From Pirellulales bacterium (GTDB taxonomy: Bacteria; Planctomycetota; Planctomycetia; Pirellulales; JAEUIK01), in NCBI GenBank assembly GCA_019745975.1, contig JAIESQ010000035.1, forward strand, positions 1 through 64,000: 64,000 nt of DNA. The letters are read 5' to 3'. Shown here piece by piece: positions 19,674-29,994 of this stretch. The notes beneath the pieces were generated by a model that had not been told where the DNA came from, made no database searches, and saw nothing but the letters and a program-made list of their open reading frames with translations. The position numbers were made by a program, and so were the translations under genes. Within the stretch, counting starts at the first letter, position 1; every line of letters begins with the position of its first letter.

Positions 19674-19765
19674 CGCAAATCCATTCGCACCGAAGTATCG
19701 AACGACACGCCCCGGCAACCCCAGCCACTGTCATCGACCCCGATCAGACCAACCAGAACGATCTT

Positions 19766-21193
19766 CTACAGCCCAAACTCTTTGATCTTGCGGTACAGGG
19801 TGCGCTCGCCGATGCCCAGCATGCGCGCTGCCTCTTCGCGGTTGCCCCCGGAGCACGCCAGGGTCTCGGCGATGAATAACCGCTCGACTGCGTCCAGCGG
19901 CTTGCCCACCAGCGAAGCCAGCGAGCCGGGGACCGCTGGCGCTGTTGGCTCGTGCCCGACGAGTTCGCTGGGAAGATCGTCGACATCGAGCACTTCGTCG
20001 TAATCGACAACCACCATGCTTTCGACGACGTTTCGCAGTTGCCGCACGTTGCCCGGCCAATCGGCCGCTAACAGTCGCCGCCGCGCCGCCGCCGACATGC
20101 TGCGAATCGCTTTGCCGTGTAGCGCCGAGAACTGCTTGCTGAAGTGCTCGATCAACAGCGGAATGTCTTGCTGCCTCTCTCTCAATGGTGGCAACTGGAT
20201 CGTGACCACTTTCAGGCGGTAATAAAGGTCGCGGCGAAAGGTACCTGCGGCGATCGCCCCTTCCAGGTCGCGATTCGTGGCCGACAGAATCCGTACGTTG
20301 ACCTTGATCGGCTCGTTCGAACCGACGCGGGTGATCTCGCCATTTTCTAATACCCGCAATAGCTTGATCTGCGTCGGCATCGGCATATCGCCGACTTCGT
20401 CGAGAAACAGTGTCCCGCCATGGGCGTATTCGAACTTGCCGACCCGATCCGCCGACGCATCGGTGAAGGCGCCACGCACGTGCCCGAACAGCTCGCTCTC
20501 CAGGATGTGCTCGCTCAAGGCGGCGCAATTGAGAGCCACGAAGGGCTTGTTCTTCCTCGGGCTGTTCTGATGGATGGCTTGGGCGACCAGTTCCTTGCCC
20601 GTTCCCGTCTCTCCTTGGATCAGCACGGCAGCGTTGCTGGGAGCGATCCGCTTTAGCCGGTCGATGACCTCGTTCATCTGTGGGCTCGACCCGATGACCC
20701 CCTCGAAGCCGAAGCGCTCGTCAAGCCGGCGATTGAGCTCCGCATTGGTGCGCCGCAGCCGCAAGCTTTCACAGGCCTTGTCGACCACGGCCCGCAGTTG
20801 TTTGAGGTCGAGTGGTTTTTCGAGGTAGTTGAAGGCCCCTTGATGCAAGGCGGTGACCGCCGAGGGGATCGACCCGTGCCCGGTGACGACGATGACTTCG
20901 GCATCGGGCTGAGCGTCCTTGGTGCGGCGCAAGATTTCCAGCCCGCCGAGGTCGCTCATCACCAGGTCGGTGATGACGATGTCGAACGCATCATCCTCGA
21001 TTAGCTGCGCGCCGGCGGTGCCGCTGGTGGCCACCGCGCAGGCATAGCCCGAACGTTCGAGACTCTCGGCGACCGCCTCGGCATGGGCTGCTTCGTTATC
21101 GACGATCAGCACCCGAACCGGCGGGCTGGTTTGGGCGGCCGTCAAGGGCTCACTGGTCCGATCTTGGGCCGCCGCGCGCGAGGTGGAAGTCAT
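19766..21193 (-). CDS. Sigma-54-dependent response regulator (NtrC type)
   Basis: A 475-residue regulator. The receiver domain begins [16 protein letters not shown] with the acidic pocket, and the phospho-acceptor Asp lies in [11 protein letters not shown]. The AAA+ domain has Walker A GETGTGKE, a sigma-54 contact loop GAFTDA (GAFTGA in most relatives), Walker [11 protein letters not shown] and the arginine fingers. The C-terminal helix-turn-helix reads [20 protein letters not shown]. It should activate sigma-54 promoters when phosphorylated. No histidine kinase is adjacent. The ATG at 21193 is chosen because the upstream 78 codons overlap the BFD-like gene in another frame. Confidence 0.93.
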   Translation of the reverse strand: MTSTSRAAAQDRTSEPLTAAQTSPPVRVLIVDNEAAHAEAVAESLERSGYACAVATSGTAGAQLIEDDAFDIVITDLVMSDLGGLEILRRTKDAQPDAEVIVVTGHGSIPSAVTALHQGAFNYLEKPLDLKQLRAVVDKACESLRLRRTNAELNRRLDERFGFEGVIGSSPQMNEVIDRLKRIAPSNAAVLIQGETGTGKELVAQAIHQNSPRKNKPFVALNCAALSEHILESELFGHVRGAFTDASADRVGKFEYAHGGTLFLDEVGDMPMPTQIKLLRVLENGEITRVGSNEPIKVNVRILSATNRDLEGAIAAGTFRRDLYYRLKVVTIQLPPLRERQQDIPLLIEHFSKQFSALHGKAIRSMSAAARRRLLAADWPGNVRQLRNVVESMVVVDYDEVLDVDDLPSELVGHEPTAPAVPGSLASLVGKPLDAVERLFIAETLACSGGNREEAARMLGIGERTLYRKIKEFGL

Positions 21194-21302
21194 GTGGCGA
21201 TGATAGCGAACCGATGGACAAGCGACCAGCGGCGCGGCGAATGATCGAGCATTAGGTCGCATCGCGACGGGTATGATCTGCTGTGTCAGCGCTCGCTCGG
21301 CG

Positions 21303-21644
21303 TTACCCTTCGGCCTCTTCGATCGGCGTCGCGCCGGGCGGGGGCGTGCCACCACCGGCACGCACATAACGGGCGCGCATGCGGGCGTATTCTTCCGCGG
21401 TCGGCTCTTCGGCGGAATCGGCCACAAGCTCGCCGGTGACGGGAGTTTTCAGGGTCGATTCAGTTGAGGCGGCGTATTCGCGAAACAGCTTTTCGAGATA
21501 CGTGCGACACCAGCCGCAACCGGTGCCAGCGCCATAGCACTCGCTCAACTGCCCTGCGCGTCGCGGCCGCTCAATGCGAAGGTAGTTGAGCACTTTGCGC
21601 TTGCTGACGTGAAAGCAAAGACAAAGTTCGTCGTCGAGTTTCAT
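21303..21644 (-). CDS. BFD-like [2Fe-2S] protein
   Basis: A 113-residue protein. The first 55 residues form a bacterioferritin-associated-ferredoxin-like domain with four cysteines: LCLCFHVSK supplies Cys8 and Cys10, and a later [12 protein letters not shown] supplies the CxxC pair. These would hold one [2Fe-2S] cluster. The C-terminal half is acidic, proline-rich and probably disordered. In related organisms such proteins act in iron release or assimilatory electron transfer; the partner here is not visible. It is transcribed away from uvrA, with the two starts 170 bp apart, and lies upstream of the response regulator gene. Confidence 0.82.
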   Translation of the reverse strand: MKLDDELCLCFHVSKRKVLNYLRIERPRRAGQLSECYGAGTGCGWCRTYLEKLFREYAASTESTLKTPVTGELVADSAEEPTAEEYARMRARYVRAGGGTPPPGATPIEEAEG

Positions 21645-21814
21645 GCGAACATTTCCGCGGCAGGGCAGGCAACGGTCGCTCAGCGATGGTACTTAAATTG
21701 TAGCCGCTTGTTTGGTGGGCAAATTCGTACTAGCGTGAATAGTTTGCCCCAGTACGCCCAGAGTCGGCTGGGGACAACTGGTATCACGCGACATTAGCCA
21801 CCCGATCGACCGGT

Positions 21815-24715
21815 ATGAGCGATCCGTCCCACACGCCTGAAGCCGCCGGCGTCAGCAGCGCTGTCGCCGTGCCGAACGCCAATCCCGACGTCATCTGTAT
21901 CCGGGGCGCTCGAGTCCACAACCTGCAGAACATCAATCTCGATATTCCGCATCGTCAGTTGGTCGTGATCACTGGTCTGTCTGGTTCGGGAAAGAGCTCG
22001 CTGGCCTTTGATACGATCTTCGCCGAAGGGCAGCGCCAGTACATCGACAGCCTGTCGGTCTACTCACGTCAGTTCTTGCAGCAGCTCGAACGTCCCGACG
22101 TCGACGAGATCGAGGGCCTGCAACCGACGATCGCCATCGACCAGCGGCAAGGAGCCCGCAATCCGCGCAGCACCGTGGCCACGGTCACCGAAATCTACGA
22201 CTACCTGCGGTTGCTCTATGCGCGGCTGGGCGAGGCCACCTGCTACCAATGCGGCGCTCCGATCCGCCAGCAATCGCCCGACCAGATTCTCGAGGAACTT
22301 CAGCAGCTTCCCGAGAAAACCCGAGCAATGATCATGGCCCCCTTCGTCCGCGGCCGCAAAGGACAGCATCGCGAAGTGTTCGAGGCGATCCGCAAGGCGG
22401 GCTTCGTGCGGACCCGCGTCGACGGCGACGTTTACGATATCGACGTCGTGCCCGAACTGGTCCGTCAGCGCAATCACACGATCGAAGCCGTGGTCGATCG
22501 CGTAGTGGTCCGGCCCGGGCTCGAATCGCGCATTGCCGAATCGTTGCACCTGGCGCTCAAGCATGGCGAAGGGGTGGCAGTCGTCGCCTGGCTGCCCGCC
22601 GACGAAACCGCAAAGGGCGCGGGAGCACAATCGGGCGTCTGGCAGGAGAAGCTCTTCAGCACGGAAGCGGCCTGCCCCGATTGCAAAATCAGCTTCGCGC
22701 AGCTCGAACCGCGCTCGTTCAGCTTCAACAGTCCGTACGGCGCTTGTCCCACGTGCGAAGGGTTGGGCTACCGCGTCGAATTCGACCCCGAGTTAGTATT
22801 GGCCGAATCGCAAAGCCTGGAAAGCGGAGCGATTTTGCCCTGGCGCAATGGCGCGGGCAAACTCGCCCGCCAACACAAACAGCTCGTGGCCGATTTTGCG
22901 GCCGAGCAGGAGATCGCGTCCGACGCTCCGCTCGCCAATTGGAAAATCAAGCATCGTGAACTGCTCTGGAACGGCGACGGACGGGAGTTTCTCGGGTTGG
23001 GCACGTTGCTCCAGCAGGAATATGTCACCGCGACCGACGCCCACGAACGTGAGCGACTCGAACGCTTCCGCGGCCAGGTGCGCTGTGCCGACTGTGGCGG
23101 CGCTCGGCTGCGGCCCGAAGCCTGCAGCGTGCGCGTCGCCGGCCGGGCGATTCACGAAGTTGTCGCTTTGTCGGTCGAAGAGGCCCGTGGATTCTTCGCG
23201 GGCCTGCACTTTGCACGGACAGCGGCGCTTGTGGGCGACCCGCTGTTAACGGAGATCCGCCGACGGCTCGATTTTCTCTATCGAGTTGGACTCGCCTACC
23301 TGACGCTTGAGCGCGCGGCTGACACGCTCAGCGGCGGCGAGAGCCAACGCATTCGGCTCACCAGCGGGCTGAGCTCCGGGTTGGTCGATGTCTGCTATGT
23401 GCTCGACGAACCCTCAATCGGACTGCACCAGCGCGACAACCAGCGTTTGATCGCCGCGGTCCGCGAACTCGTCGAGCAGGGCAACAGCGCCGTGGTCGTC
23501 GAGCACGACGAGTCGATGATGCGGGTCGCCGATCGCTTAATCGACCTGGGTCCCGGAGCGGGGCGTCACGGTGGACGCGTCGTCGCCGAGGGTACGCCCG
23601 ACGAGGTCGCCAGCCGCGGCGACTCGCTGACGGGGCGCTATCTCAGTGGGCTTGCGCGGATCGAAGTGCCGGACGCCCGCCGCGCCACCTCGGTCAAACG
23701 CTCGATCGTTCTTGAAGGGGTAACGACGAATAATCTGAAGCAGGTCGACGCACGCTTCCCGCTGGGGGCTCTGGTGTGCGTGACGGGTGTGAGTGGCTCG
23801 GGCAAGAGCTCGCTGATCAATGAAACGCTCGGTCCAGCACTCATGCGTCGCCTGGGTCAAGCCGCGCCCAAGCCCGGACCGCACGCCAGCCTGCGCGGCG
23901 CCAGCCAAATTGAGAAATTGATCGAGGTCGATCAAAGTCCAATCGGTCGCGGCCCGCGCAGCAACCTGGCGACGTACAGCGGCGTGTGGGACGAACTGCG
24001 CAAGGTGTTTGCCGGCACGCGCGAAGCCAAGCTGCGCGGCTACCGCGTCGGCCGCTTCAGCTTCAATGTCGCGGGCGGGCGCTGCGAGCAGTGCGAAGGA
24101 CAAGGGCTCAAGCGCATCGAGATGAACTTCCTGCCCGATATATACGTCCCATGCCCAGTGTGCGGTGGTGATCGTTTTAATCGGCAAACGCTCGAGGTGC
24201 GCTACCGCGGCTTGAATGTCGCTGACGTGCTAAAGCTGTCGGTCGACGAGGCCCTCGAGTTCTTCGCTAACTTCCCGGCCATCGTGCGCTTGCTGGCGTC
24301 GTTTGCCGACGTCGGCTTGGGCTACCTTACCTTGGGGCAAGCATCAACATCGCTATCAGGAGGCGAAGCACAGCGCATCAAGCTGGCCACGGAATTGGCC
24401 CGACCGAGCACAAACCGCACGCTCTACCTGCTCGATGAACCGACCACCGGGTTGCACTTCCAAGACATCAAGCGACTGCTGGCAGTGCTCGGCCGGTTGG
24501 TCGACGCCGGGGGCACGGTGATCGTCATCGAACACAATCTTGATGTCATCAAGTGCGCCGATTGGGTCATCGATCTTGGGCCAGAAGGTGGCGCGCAAGG
24601 TGGATACGTCTTGGCTGCGGGCGCGCCGGAACAAGTCGCCGCGACCGGGGGCAACGAAACCGGCCGATTTCTCGTCCCCATGCTGCCAGCCAGCGCGCGC
24701 ACGCCACGAGGCTGA
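21815..24715 (+). CDS. uvrA: UvrABC system protein A
   Basis: A 966-residue UvrA, the damage-recognition ATPase of nucleotide excision repair. It has both ABC modules: Walker A GLSGSGKSSLAF and GVSGSGKSSLINE, signatures LSGGESQRI and LSGGEAQRI, and Walker B YVLDEPSIGL and YLLDEPTTGL. Zinc-binding cysteine pairs are seen at CPDC...CPTC and CEQC...CPVC. The segment DQSPIGRGPRSNLATYSG differs from the usual RTPRSNPATYTG form. It might be a second UvrA-type protein and not the only one in the genome. The start at 21815 is the first ATG; the true domain begins about 25 residues later. Confidence 0.92.
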   Translation: MSDPSHTPEAAGVSSAVAVPNANPDVICIRGARVHNLQNINLDIPHRQLVVITGLSGSGKSSLAFDTIFAEGQRQYIDSLSVYSRQFLQQLERPDVDEIEGLQPTIAIDQRQGARNPRSTVATVTEIYDYLRLLYARLGEATCYQCGAPIRQQSPDQILEELQQLPEKTRAMIMAPFVRGRKGQHREVFEAIRKAGFVRTRVDGDVYDIDVVPELVRQRNHTIEAVVDRVVVRPGLESRIAESLHLALKHGEGVAVVAWLPADETAKGAGAQSGVWQEKLFSTEAACPDCKISFAQLEPRSFSFNSPYGACPTCEGLGYRVEFDPELVLAESQSLESGAILPWRNGAGKLARQHKQLVADFAAEQEIASDAPLANWKIKHRELLWNGDGREFLGLGTLLQQEYVTATDAHERERLERFRGQVRCADCGGARLRPEACSVRVAGRAIHEVVALSVEEARGFFAGLHFARTAALVGDPLLTEIRRRLDFLYRVGLAYLTLERAADTLSGGESQRIRLTSGLSSGLVDVCYVLDEPSIGLHQRDNQRLIAAVRELVEQGNSAVVVEHDESMMRVADRLIDLGPGAGRHGGRVVAEGTPDEVASRGDSLTGRYLSGLARIEVPDARRATSVKRSIVLEGVTTNNLKQVDARFPLGALVCVTGVSGSGKSSLINETLGPALMRRLGQAAPKPGPHASLRGASQIEKLIEVDQSPIGRGPRSNLATYSGVWDELRKVFAGTREAKLRGYRVGRFSFNVAGGRCEQCEGQGLKRIEMNFLPDIYVPCPVCGGDRFNRQTLEVRYRGLNVADVLKLSVDEALEFFANFPAIVRLLASFADVGLGYLTLGQASTSLSGGEAQRIKLATELARPSTNRTLYLLDEPTTGLHFQDIKRLLAVLGRLVDAGGTVIVIEHNLDVIKCADWVIDLGPEGGAQGGYVLAAGAPEQVAATGGNETGRFLVPMLPASARTPRG

Positions 24716-24999
24716 ACGGCGCGCAGGCCCAACGATTTTGCGGGTTGGTTGAAGTTTGCGGGTGGGGCAGTCCGATATAGGCGTAGCCGGTAAGAGTGCG
24801 CCCAAGGTTTGGGCGTCGGCAGTTTGGCTTTGCGGCGAAAGCAAACAGAGGCTGGTCATTGCTCACGTCTTTATCTTCCAAGGACTTACGACGACGTAGC
24901 TGCTGCGCCGGACTTTACGGCGCACGAATTGTGGTCAACGATCGGCTTAAAGCATTTCAGACAAACAGGTAAGGAGTTTTCTTGGACGTCGTGGTCTTA
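24716..24999. other. Intergenic stretch after uvrA, no gene seen
   Basis: No coding-like frame is visible between the uvrA stop and the dyad at 25000. A ribosome-site-like AAGGAG at 24971 precedes a TTG, but the frame it opens runs across the HU gene out of frame and is not believed. Confidence 0.5.
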
Positions 25000-25018
25000 T
25001 TACGACAGCGTGTCGTAA
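25000..25018. promoter_or_regulatory. Perfect 8-3-8 dyad upstream of the HU promoter
   Basis: TTACGACA-GCG-TGTCGTAA is a perfect inverted repeat ending 24 bp before the minus 35 hexamer of the HU promoter. Its size and position suit a dimeric regulator's binding site. No bound protein is known, and a transcript hairpin is unlikely because it lies upstream of the promoter. Confidence 0.4.
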
Positions 25019-25042
25019 CCTGGGTCAATGGTGGGAATCCTG

Positions 25043-25071
25043 TTGACTCTAGTGCTTGTGGCACCTACACT
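25043..25071 (+). promoter_or_regulatory. Sigma-70-type promoter for the HU gene
   Basis: TTGACT at 25043-25048 and TACACT at 25066-25071 are separated by exactly 17 bp, close to the housekeeping consensus. The minus 10 box lies 85 bp before the GTG start of the HU gene. Confidence 0.65.
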
Positions 25072-25156
25072 TGGAGCGCTAGCAGCGTTGGCGTGCGGGG
25101 CCCCTTGCTCGCCCCCCCGTGCGGCATCGACGAGCCGTTCCAAGGAGACCTGAGTC

Positions 25157-25534
25157 GTGACCAAGAAAGAAATCGTCAAGACCATCTCAGACGAGATCGG
25201 CCTCACCCAACTCAAGACCAAAGAGATCGTGCAGAAGACGTTCGACGCGATCGTCGAAACGTTGGTCGAGGAGCGGCGAATCGAACTACGCAACTTCGGT
25301 GTCTTCGAGGTGAAGAAGCGGGCGGCCCGCAAAGCGCGCAACCCCCGTACTGGCACCAAGGTATTTGTGCCCGAGAAGTTCGTGGTGACGTTCAAGCCAG
25401 GCAAGGAAATGGAAGAGCGCGTGCGGCAGTTGGAAGAGGCGGAAGCAGCCAAGGCGGCCCAGCGTGCTTCGGCCGGCGAGGCGGCGATCGGCAGCTCGCA
25501 ACCTGCCGAAACTGCTGGCACGCCCACGTCGTAA
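25157..25534 (+). CDS. HU/IHF-family DNA-binding protein
   Basis: A 125-residue nucleoid protein. Residues 1-92 match the HU/IHF fold: [15 protein letters not shown] at the N-terminal helices, [19 protein letters not shown] in the DNA-binding arm with the conserved RNPxTG, and a final FKPGKEM. It bends DNA and compacts the chromosome. About 30 extra residues follow, rich in Ala, Glu and Ser; the usual HU of 90 residues lacks this tail. The start is GTG at 25157, set by an AAGGAG ribosome site about 10 bp upstream. The promoter at 25043 and the dyad at 25000 precede it. Confidence 0.92.
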   Translation: MTKKEIVKTISDEIGLTQLKTKEIVQKTFDAIVETLVEERRIELRNFGVFEVKKRAARKARNPRTGTKVFVPEKFVVTFKPGKEMEERVRQLEEAEAAKAAQRASAGEAAIGSSQPAETAGTPTS

Positions 25535-25692
25535 GTCGATTACTCACAATGGAGTTGCTCGCTGGCGGCAGGCCGAGCGAGCGACGCAGGCGACCCGTCC
25601 GCTTCTGGACGAGGGTGCTCGAGTTTCGCAGTCGGAGCTAGTGGCGATACGCGCCGGCACAGCGTCGGCTGCGACTCATGGAGGAGTGGCAA

Positions 25693-25911
25693 ATGCGTCG
25701 GTTGCTCTTGGCCCTTACCGCGACCCTCTGTTTGGCCTCGGCGGTCGGCTGCATAATCCCGGCATACTCCGCGGTGCCGGCGCGCCGTAACCAGCAATTG
25801 ATCTTTACGTCAGAAAACCTGCGACTCTTCCTCGACGACTGGGAGCGGTTCTGGCTGCTGAACATGCCTTCGCACCAGACGCCTTATCGAACACATGGCG
25901 GGATCATCTAG
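25693..25911 (+). CDS. Small predicted lipoprotein
   Basis: A 72-residue protein beginning [20 protein letters not shown], a signal peptide with a plausible lipobox (SAVGC) for lipid attachment at the Cys. The mature part is about 50 residues with several aromatic residues ([12 protein letters not shown]). The ATG at 25693 is favoured over 25678 because a GGAGTGG site lies just before it. Its last 17 bases overlap the start of pyrD in another frame, which suggests translational coupling. Function unknown. Confidence 0.65.
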   Translation: MRRLLLALTATLCLASAVGCIIPAYSAVPARRNQQLIFTSENLRLFLDDWERFWLLNMPSHQTPYRTHGGII

Positions 25912-26830
25912 CCGGTCTACGATCGAGTTGGACGTGCAACTTGGTCGACTGCGCTTGAAGAATCCGATCCTGGTCGCCTCGGGCACTTTCGGCTATGCCC
26001 GCGAGATGGCGGGGCTCGTCGACTTATCGCGCTTGGGCGGCATCTTGCCCAAGACAATTACTCTGGCACCCCGCCCGGGTAACGCCCCCTGGCGCACCGT
26101 CGAAACCCCCGCCGGATTGCTTAACTCCATCGGCCTGGACAACGACGGCGTTGAAGCTTTCATCACTGGGCACTTGCCCTACCTGGCGTCGCTGGGCACC
26201 GCGATCATCGTCAGCCTGGCTGGTCGCACCTACGAAGAGTTCGTCGAGATCGCGGCGCGGCTGGACGGACAACTTGGGATCGCGGCCCTGGAGCTGAATA
26301 TCTCCTGCCCAAACGTCTCTTGCGGCGTCGATTTTGGGATCGACCCGGCGATGTGTGCATGCGTAGTCGCTGGGTGTCGAGCCGCTTGTCGCTTGCCGAT
26401 CCTCGCCAAATTGACCCCGAATGTGACTGACATTGCCGTGATCGCTCGCGCCGCGGCCGACGCGGGGGCCGACGCGCTATCCGTAATCAATACCGTGCAG
26501 GGGATGGCGATCGATTGGCGGCGCCGCCGACCGCTCTTGGGAGGCATTCTGGGAGGCCTGAGCGGCCCAGCGATCAAACCGATTGCATTGCGCTGCGTCT
26601 ATCAGGTCGCACGAGCGGTCAGCGTGCCGGTGATCGGCATCGGCGGCATTAGCACGATCGACGATGTGATGGAGTTTTTCGTCGCCGGCGCATCGGCAGT
26701 GCAGATCGGCACGGCGAACTTCTACAATCCGACGGTCTCGACGCGGCTGCTCGACGCACTGCCGGCCGCTTTGGCCGAGGCCGGCGTCTCGAGCATTCGC
26801 GAGTTAGTCGGCACGTTGAAAACCGAGTGA
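25895..26830 (+). CDS. pyrD: Dihydroorotate dehydrogenase (class 1B type)
   Basis: A 311-residue FMN enzyme that oxidises dihydroorotate to orotate in pyrimidine synthesis. [13 protein letters not shown] starts the barrel, NSIGLDNDG follows, and [11 protein letters not shown] holds the catalytic Cys that marks class 1 enzymes (class 2 uses Ser). Later motifs are INTVQG and [12 protein letters not shown]. Class 1B enzymes use an electron-transfer partner, PyrK, which is not in this window. The start overlaps the upstream lipoprotein gene, and trpS begins 15 bp after the stop, so an operon is likely. Confidence 0.93.
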   Translation: MAGSSSRSTIELDVQLGRLRLKNPILVASGTFGYAREMAGLVDLSRLGGILPKTITLAPRPGNAPWRTVETPAGLLNSIGLDNDGVEAFITGHLPYLASLGTAIIVSLAGRTYEEFVEIAARLDGQLGIAALELNISCPNVSCGVDFGIDPAMCACVVAGCRAACRLPILAKLTPNVTDIAVIARAAADAGADALSVINTVQGMAIDWRRRRPLLGGILGGLSGPAIKPIALRCVYQVARAVSVPVIGIGGISTIDDVMEFFVAGASAVQIGTANFYNPTVSTRLLDALPAALAEAGVSSIRELVGTLKTE

Positions 26831-26845
26831 TGTCGAGTCATCAAT

Positions 26846-27817
26846 ATGCGAGTACTTTCCGGCATTCAGCCGACCGGCCGCTTCCACTGGGGCAATTACT
26901 TCGGCGCCATCCGCCAGTACATCGACTTGCAGACCGAGGACGAAGCGTATTACTTCATCGCCAACCTCCACGCCTTGACCACCGTGCGCGATCCCGAGCA
27001 GTTGCGGCAACTGACGCTCGACGCGGCGCTCGACTTATTGGCGCTCGGGCTCAATCCCGAACATGCCGTGTTGTTTGTGCAGTCAGACGTGCCCGAGGTC
27101 AGCGAGCTCTGCTGGCTGCTGATGACCGGGGCGCCGATGGGCTTACTCGAGCGTTGCCACGCCTACAAGGATAAGAAGGCCAAAGGGCTCGTGGCCGACG
27201 CTGGGTTGTTCACTTACCCCGTGTTGATGGCCGCCGACATCCTTGCCTACGACGCCGACATCGTGCCCGTCGGCGAGGACCAGGTGCAGCACATCGAGGT
27301 CTGCCGCGACCTGGCCGGCAGCTTCAACCATCACTTCGGCGAGACTTTCGTGTTGCCCAAACCGAAACTCTTGGACGGTTCGGCCAAAGTGCCGGGCACC
27401 GACGGCGAAAAAATGTCGAAGAGCTATAGCAACACGATCGAGCTGTTCGAAGAGCCGAAGGAAGCCCGTAAGAAAATCATGCGAATCACAACCGACTCGC
27501 GCCCCATGGAACAGCCGAAGGAGCCCGACGGAGACCATCTCTATCAACTGCTGTCGCTGTTTGCCGACGAGGCGCAGCGCCGCGAAGTCGCAGCGCTCTA
27601 TCGCCGCGGCGGCTTCGGCTACGGCGAAATCAAGAAGGCACTCGCCGAGTTGGCCGAGAAGTATTTCGCCGAAGCGCGGGCACGGCGGGCGGAACTGGCG
27701 GCCAGTCCCGAGACCGTGAGCGAAATCCTGGGCGATGGCGCGGCGCGAGCCCGGCGCAAGGCGGGTACCGTGCTGCGCCGCGCGCAAGAAGCCTGCGGCG
27801 TGAAACCACGCGGGTGA
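26846..27817 (+). CDS. trpS: Tryptophan--tRNA ligase
   Basis: A 323-residue class I aminoacyl-tRNA synthetase that charges tRNA with tryptophan. The N-terminal [16 protein letters not shown] holds the HIGH-type motif (here HWGN). [15 protein letters not shown] binds the substrate, and [10 protein letters not shown] is the KMSKS loop. Length is normal for bacterial TrpS. It follows pyrD by 15 bp on the same strand. Confidence 0.95.
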   Translation: MRVLSGIQPTGRFHWGNYFGAIRQYIDLQTEDEAYYFIANLHALTTVRDPEQLRQLTLDAALDLLALGLNPEHAVLFVQSDVPEVSELCWLLMTGAPMGLLERCHAYKDKKAKGLVADAGLFTYPVLMAADILAYDADIVPVGEDQVQHIEVCRDLAGSFNHHFGETFVLPKPKLLDGSAKVPGTDGEKMSKSYSNTIELFEEPKEARKKIMRITTDSRPMEQPKEPDGDHLYQLLSLFADEAQRREVAALYRRGGFGYGEIKKALAELAEKYFAEARARRAELAASPETVSEILGDGAARARRKAGTVLRRAQEACGVKPRG

Positions 27818-27896
27818 TCGAATGACGTCAGGTGAGCGGCGCATCGCGCGCGGAGTCATGGAGGCTCGGTCGTTCCGTTGACTTCGGAGGTCGCCT

Positions 27897-28469
27897 TTGT
27901 CTACACAGCGCCGTTGGCAAGCCTTCGGATTTTGGTTGCCGCCGGCACTCGGGCATGCGCTCGTGGTCGCCTGGGCGTCACTGCGCGTCGAGCCCTACTT
28001 CGCGCCTTGGCTGGTCTTTCCCCTGCTCATTGGCGCCGCGATCGGCGCTGGGCTCGCTTGGCTGGCGCGATTCCGTCAACTGGCTGATCTCAAGCTGCTG
28101 GTCGCTGGCACGCTGGCCGCAGGGATGGTGTGCGTCGCGATGCAGCATTGGTTTGCCTATCGTCAAGCGATCCAGCGGTATCACCAACGCGAAGCCGCGT
28201 TGCTCGAGAAGGCGCCGCTGGCCGGCGCGGGGGCGTTGGCCCTGGCGGGCGAGCGCCCGCCAACGAGCGTGTACGACTTTTTGCGCGGGGATGCCCAGCG
28301 CGGTCGCGTCCTCATCGCCGGCTGGCAGGCGACCGGCGTTGCCTGTTGGCTCTCGTGGTTTCTCGACGCTATGTTGGTCGTAGCGACTGCGTTGGCGATG
28401 GTTTTCCTCTGGCGGCCACGGCTGGCGCGGTCGTCCGCTCTTGATCAAGCCATCGTTCCAGCGCCCTAG
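27897..28469 (+). CDS. Hypothetical membrane protein
   Basis: A 190-residue protein with four hydrophobic segments: about residues 10-28, 36-57, 66-84 and 140-170. A charged stretch at 85-135 contains YDFLRGDAQRG. The start is a TTG at 27897, supported by CGGAGG about 8 bp upstream. No family is recognised. It lies between trpS and acpS on the same strand. Confidence 0.65.
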   Translation: MSTQRRWQAFGFWLPPALGHALVVAWASLRVEPYFAPWLVFPLLIGAAIGAGLAWLARFRQLADLKLLVAGTLAAGMVCVAMQHWFAYRQAIQRYHQREAALLEKAPLAGAGALALAGERPPTSVYDFLRGDAQRGRVLIAGWQATGVACWLSWFLDAMLVVATALAMVFLWRPRLARSSALDQAIVPAP

Positions 28470-28514
28470 TAACGGCCTGAAAGCAACCTTCCGTTCGTTG
28501 AGTTTGTCGTCTTC

Positions 28515-28916
28515 ATGCGCACGATCGGCATTGGCACCGACATCATCGAAACGCTGCGCATCGCGCAGATGATCGAACGGCACGGCGAGCTCTTCATCAA
28601 TCGCGTCTACACGCCGGACGAAATCGAGTACTGCCAGAGCCGCAAGGAATCGACGCAACATTTCGCGGGGCGCTGGGCCGCCAAAGAGGCCATTCTCAAG
28701 TCGCTGGGGACCGGCTGGGTCAAAGGGATCAGTTGGCGCGATGTCGAAGTGCGCAACTCCGGCGGCGGACAACCCATCGTGCACCTGCACGGCGGCGCAC
28801 TGGAGGCCAGCGACAAGCTCGGCATCACGCGGATGCTGGTGAGCATTTCGCACTGCCGCAGCCACGCGATTGCCTTCGCCCAGGCGGTGGCCGACGACGC
28901 GATCCTTCCCGAGTGA
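28515..28916 (+). CDS. acpS: Holo-[acyl-carrier-protein] synthase
   Basis: A 133-residue enzyme that moves the 4'-phosphopantetheine arm of CoA onto acyl carrier protein. GIGTDIIE near the N-terminus holds the metal-binding Asp, and FAGRWAAKEAILKSLGTG holds the catalytic Glu and Lys. SISHCRSHAIAFA is the typical C-terminal strand. The length is normal for a trimeric AcpS. It is probably co-transcribed with the preceding membrane-protein gene. Confidence 0.93.
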   Translation: MRTIGIGTDIIETLRIAQMIERHGELFINRVYTPDEIEYCQSRKESTQHFAGRWAAKEAILKSLGTGWVKGISWRDVEVRNSGGGQPIVHLHGGALEASDKLGITRMLVSISHCRSHAIAFAQAVADDAILPE

Positions 28917-28966
28917 ATTCAAACTCGTGTTCTGGCGCGCCACATTGGTGTGACAGCGCCACGCCG

Positions 28967-29001
28967 GCGCGAATCGAACGGCGCGAGCTTCGATTCGGGC
29001 G
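28967..29001. terminator. Hairpin after acpS, possible terminator
   Basis: GCGCGAATCGAA and TTCGATTCGGGCGC form a stem of at least 8 perfect pairs (GAATCGAA with TTCGATTC), extended by GC pairs. It begins 50 bp after the acpS stop. No T-run follows, so an intrinsic terminator is uncertain. Confidence 0.3.
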
Positions 29002-29182
29002 CAACTGACAAGTGGCCAATCCTTTATGAAGTCGTCTCGTCGCCGAGCCCGCCACGAGATCCCTGCGAATCGTGACGTGCCGCGGTTCTGTGAATCGTCG
29101 CGCACCAATAGTCAGGTAACGACTCACGCGAGCCAGCCCTCGCTGTGGCAACGACTTACTTCCCCAGTTGGCAGCACGATAG

Positions 29183-29611
<429 letters not shown>

Positions 29612-29667
29612 CTTCAGGCGGCGGCTTAACCGTGGCGGCGCGGAACCGACGGGCCACTTGCGAAAAG

Positions 29668-29851
29668 CTAGCCCGCATTTCTCACCAACTTCGTCGCGAG
29701 CGGAGTTAAGTGCTTGGATGGCAAGAAGCAGGGTGTGGATCGACCGGAAGCGTATTGGCTCATACGTTGAGGATCGAGACGCACCCGGCGACGCCGCCAT
29801 CCAAGGACTTGGGCTCCGCGTAGCAGATGGCTGGTGAGAAATGCGGGCTAG
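29668..29851. mobile_element. MITE-like element, copy 1 (184 bp)
   Basis: The element begins CTAGCCCGCATTTCTCACCA and ends with the exact reverse complement, TGGTGAGAAATGCGGGCTAG, giving 20-bp perfect terminal inverted repeats. The second copy at 56965-57148 has the same length and differs at only two positions that I noticed. CTAG at both ends may be a duplicated target or part of the ends. The interior encodes no transposase, so movement would need an outside enzyme. Confidence 0.8.
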
Positions 29852-29994
29852 AACTATTGAAACAGCGCACCGGCCGCGGCGGCGAGAGGGCTTCCGCGGC
29901 CGGATTGTTCTATTGCGCCCGCCGTCGAACGGTCCGCGGCGATCGCCTTTCGAGTTTGACGAGTCGTGCGGGCACGCCGGCGAGCGCGGGCAAA

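Noticed and set aside
24982-25641. A frame starting with TTG after AAGGAG, running through the HU gene
   Set aside because: It overlaps HU out of frame and its product looks random; the HU start has its own promoter and ribosome site.
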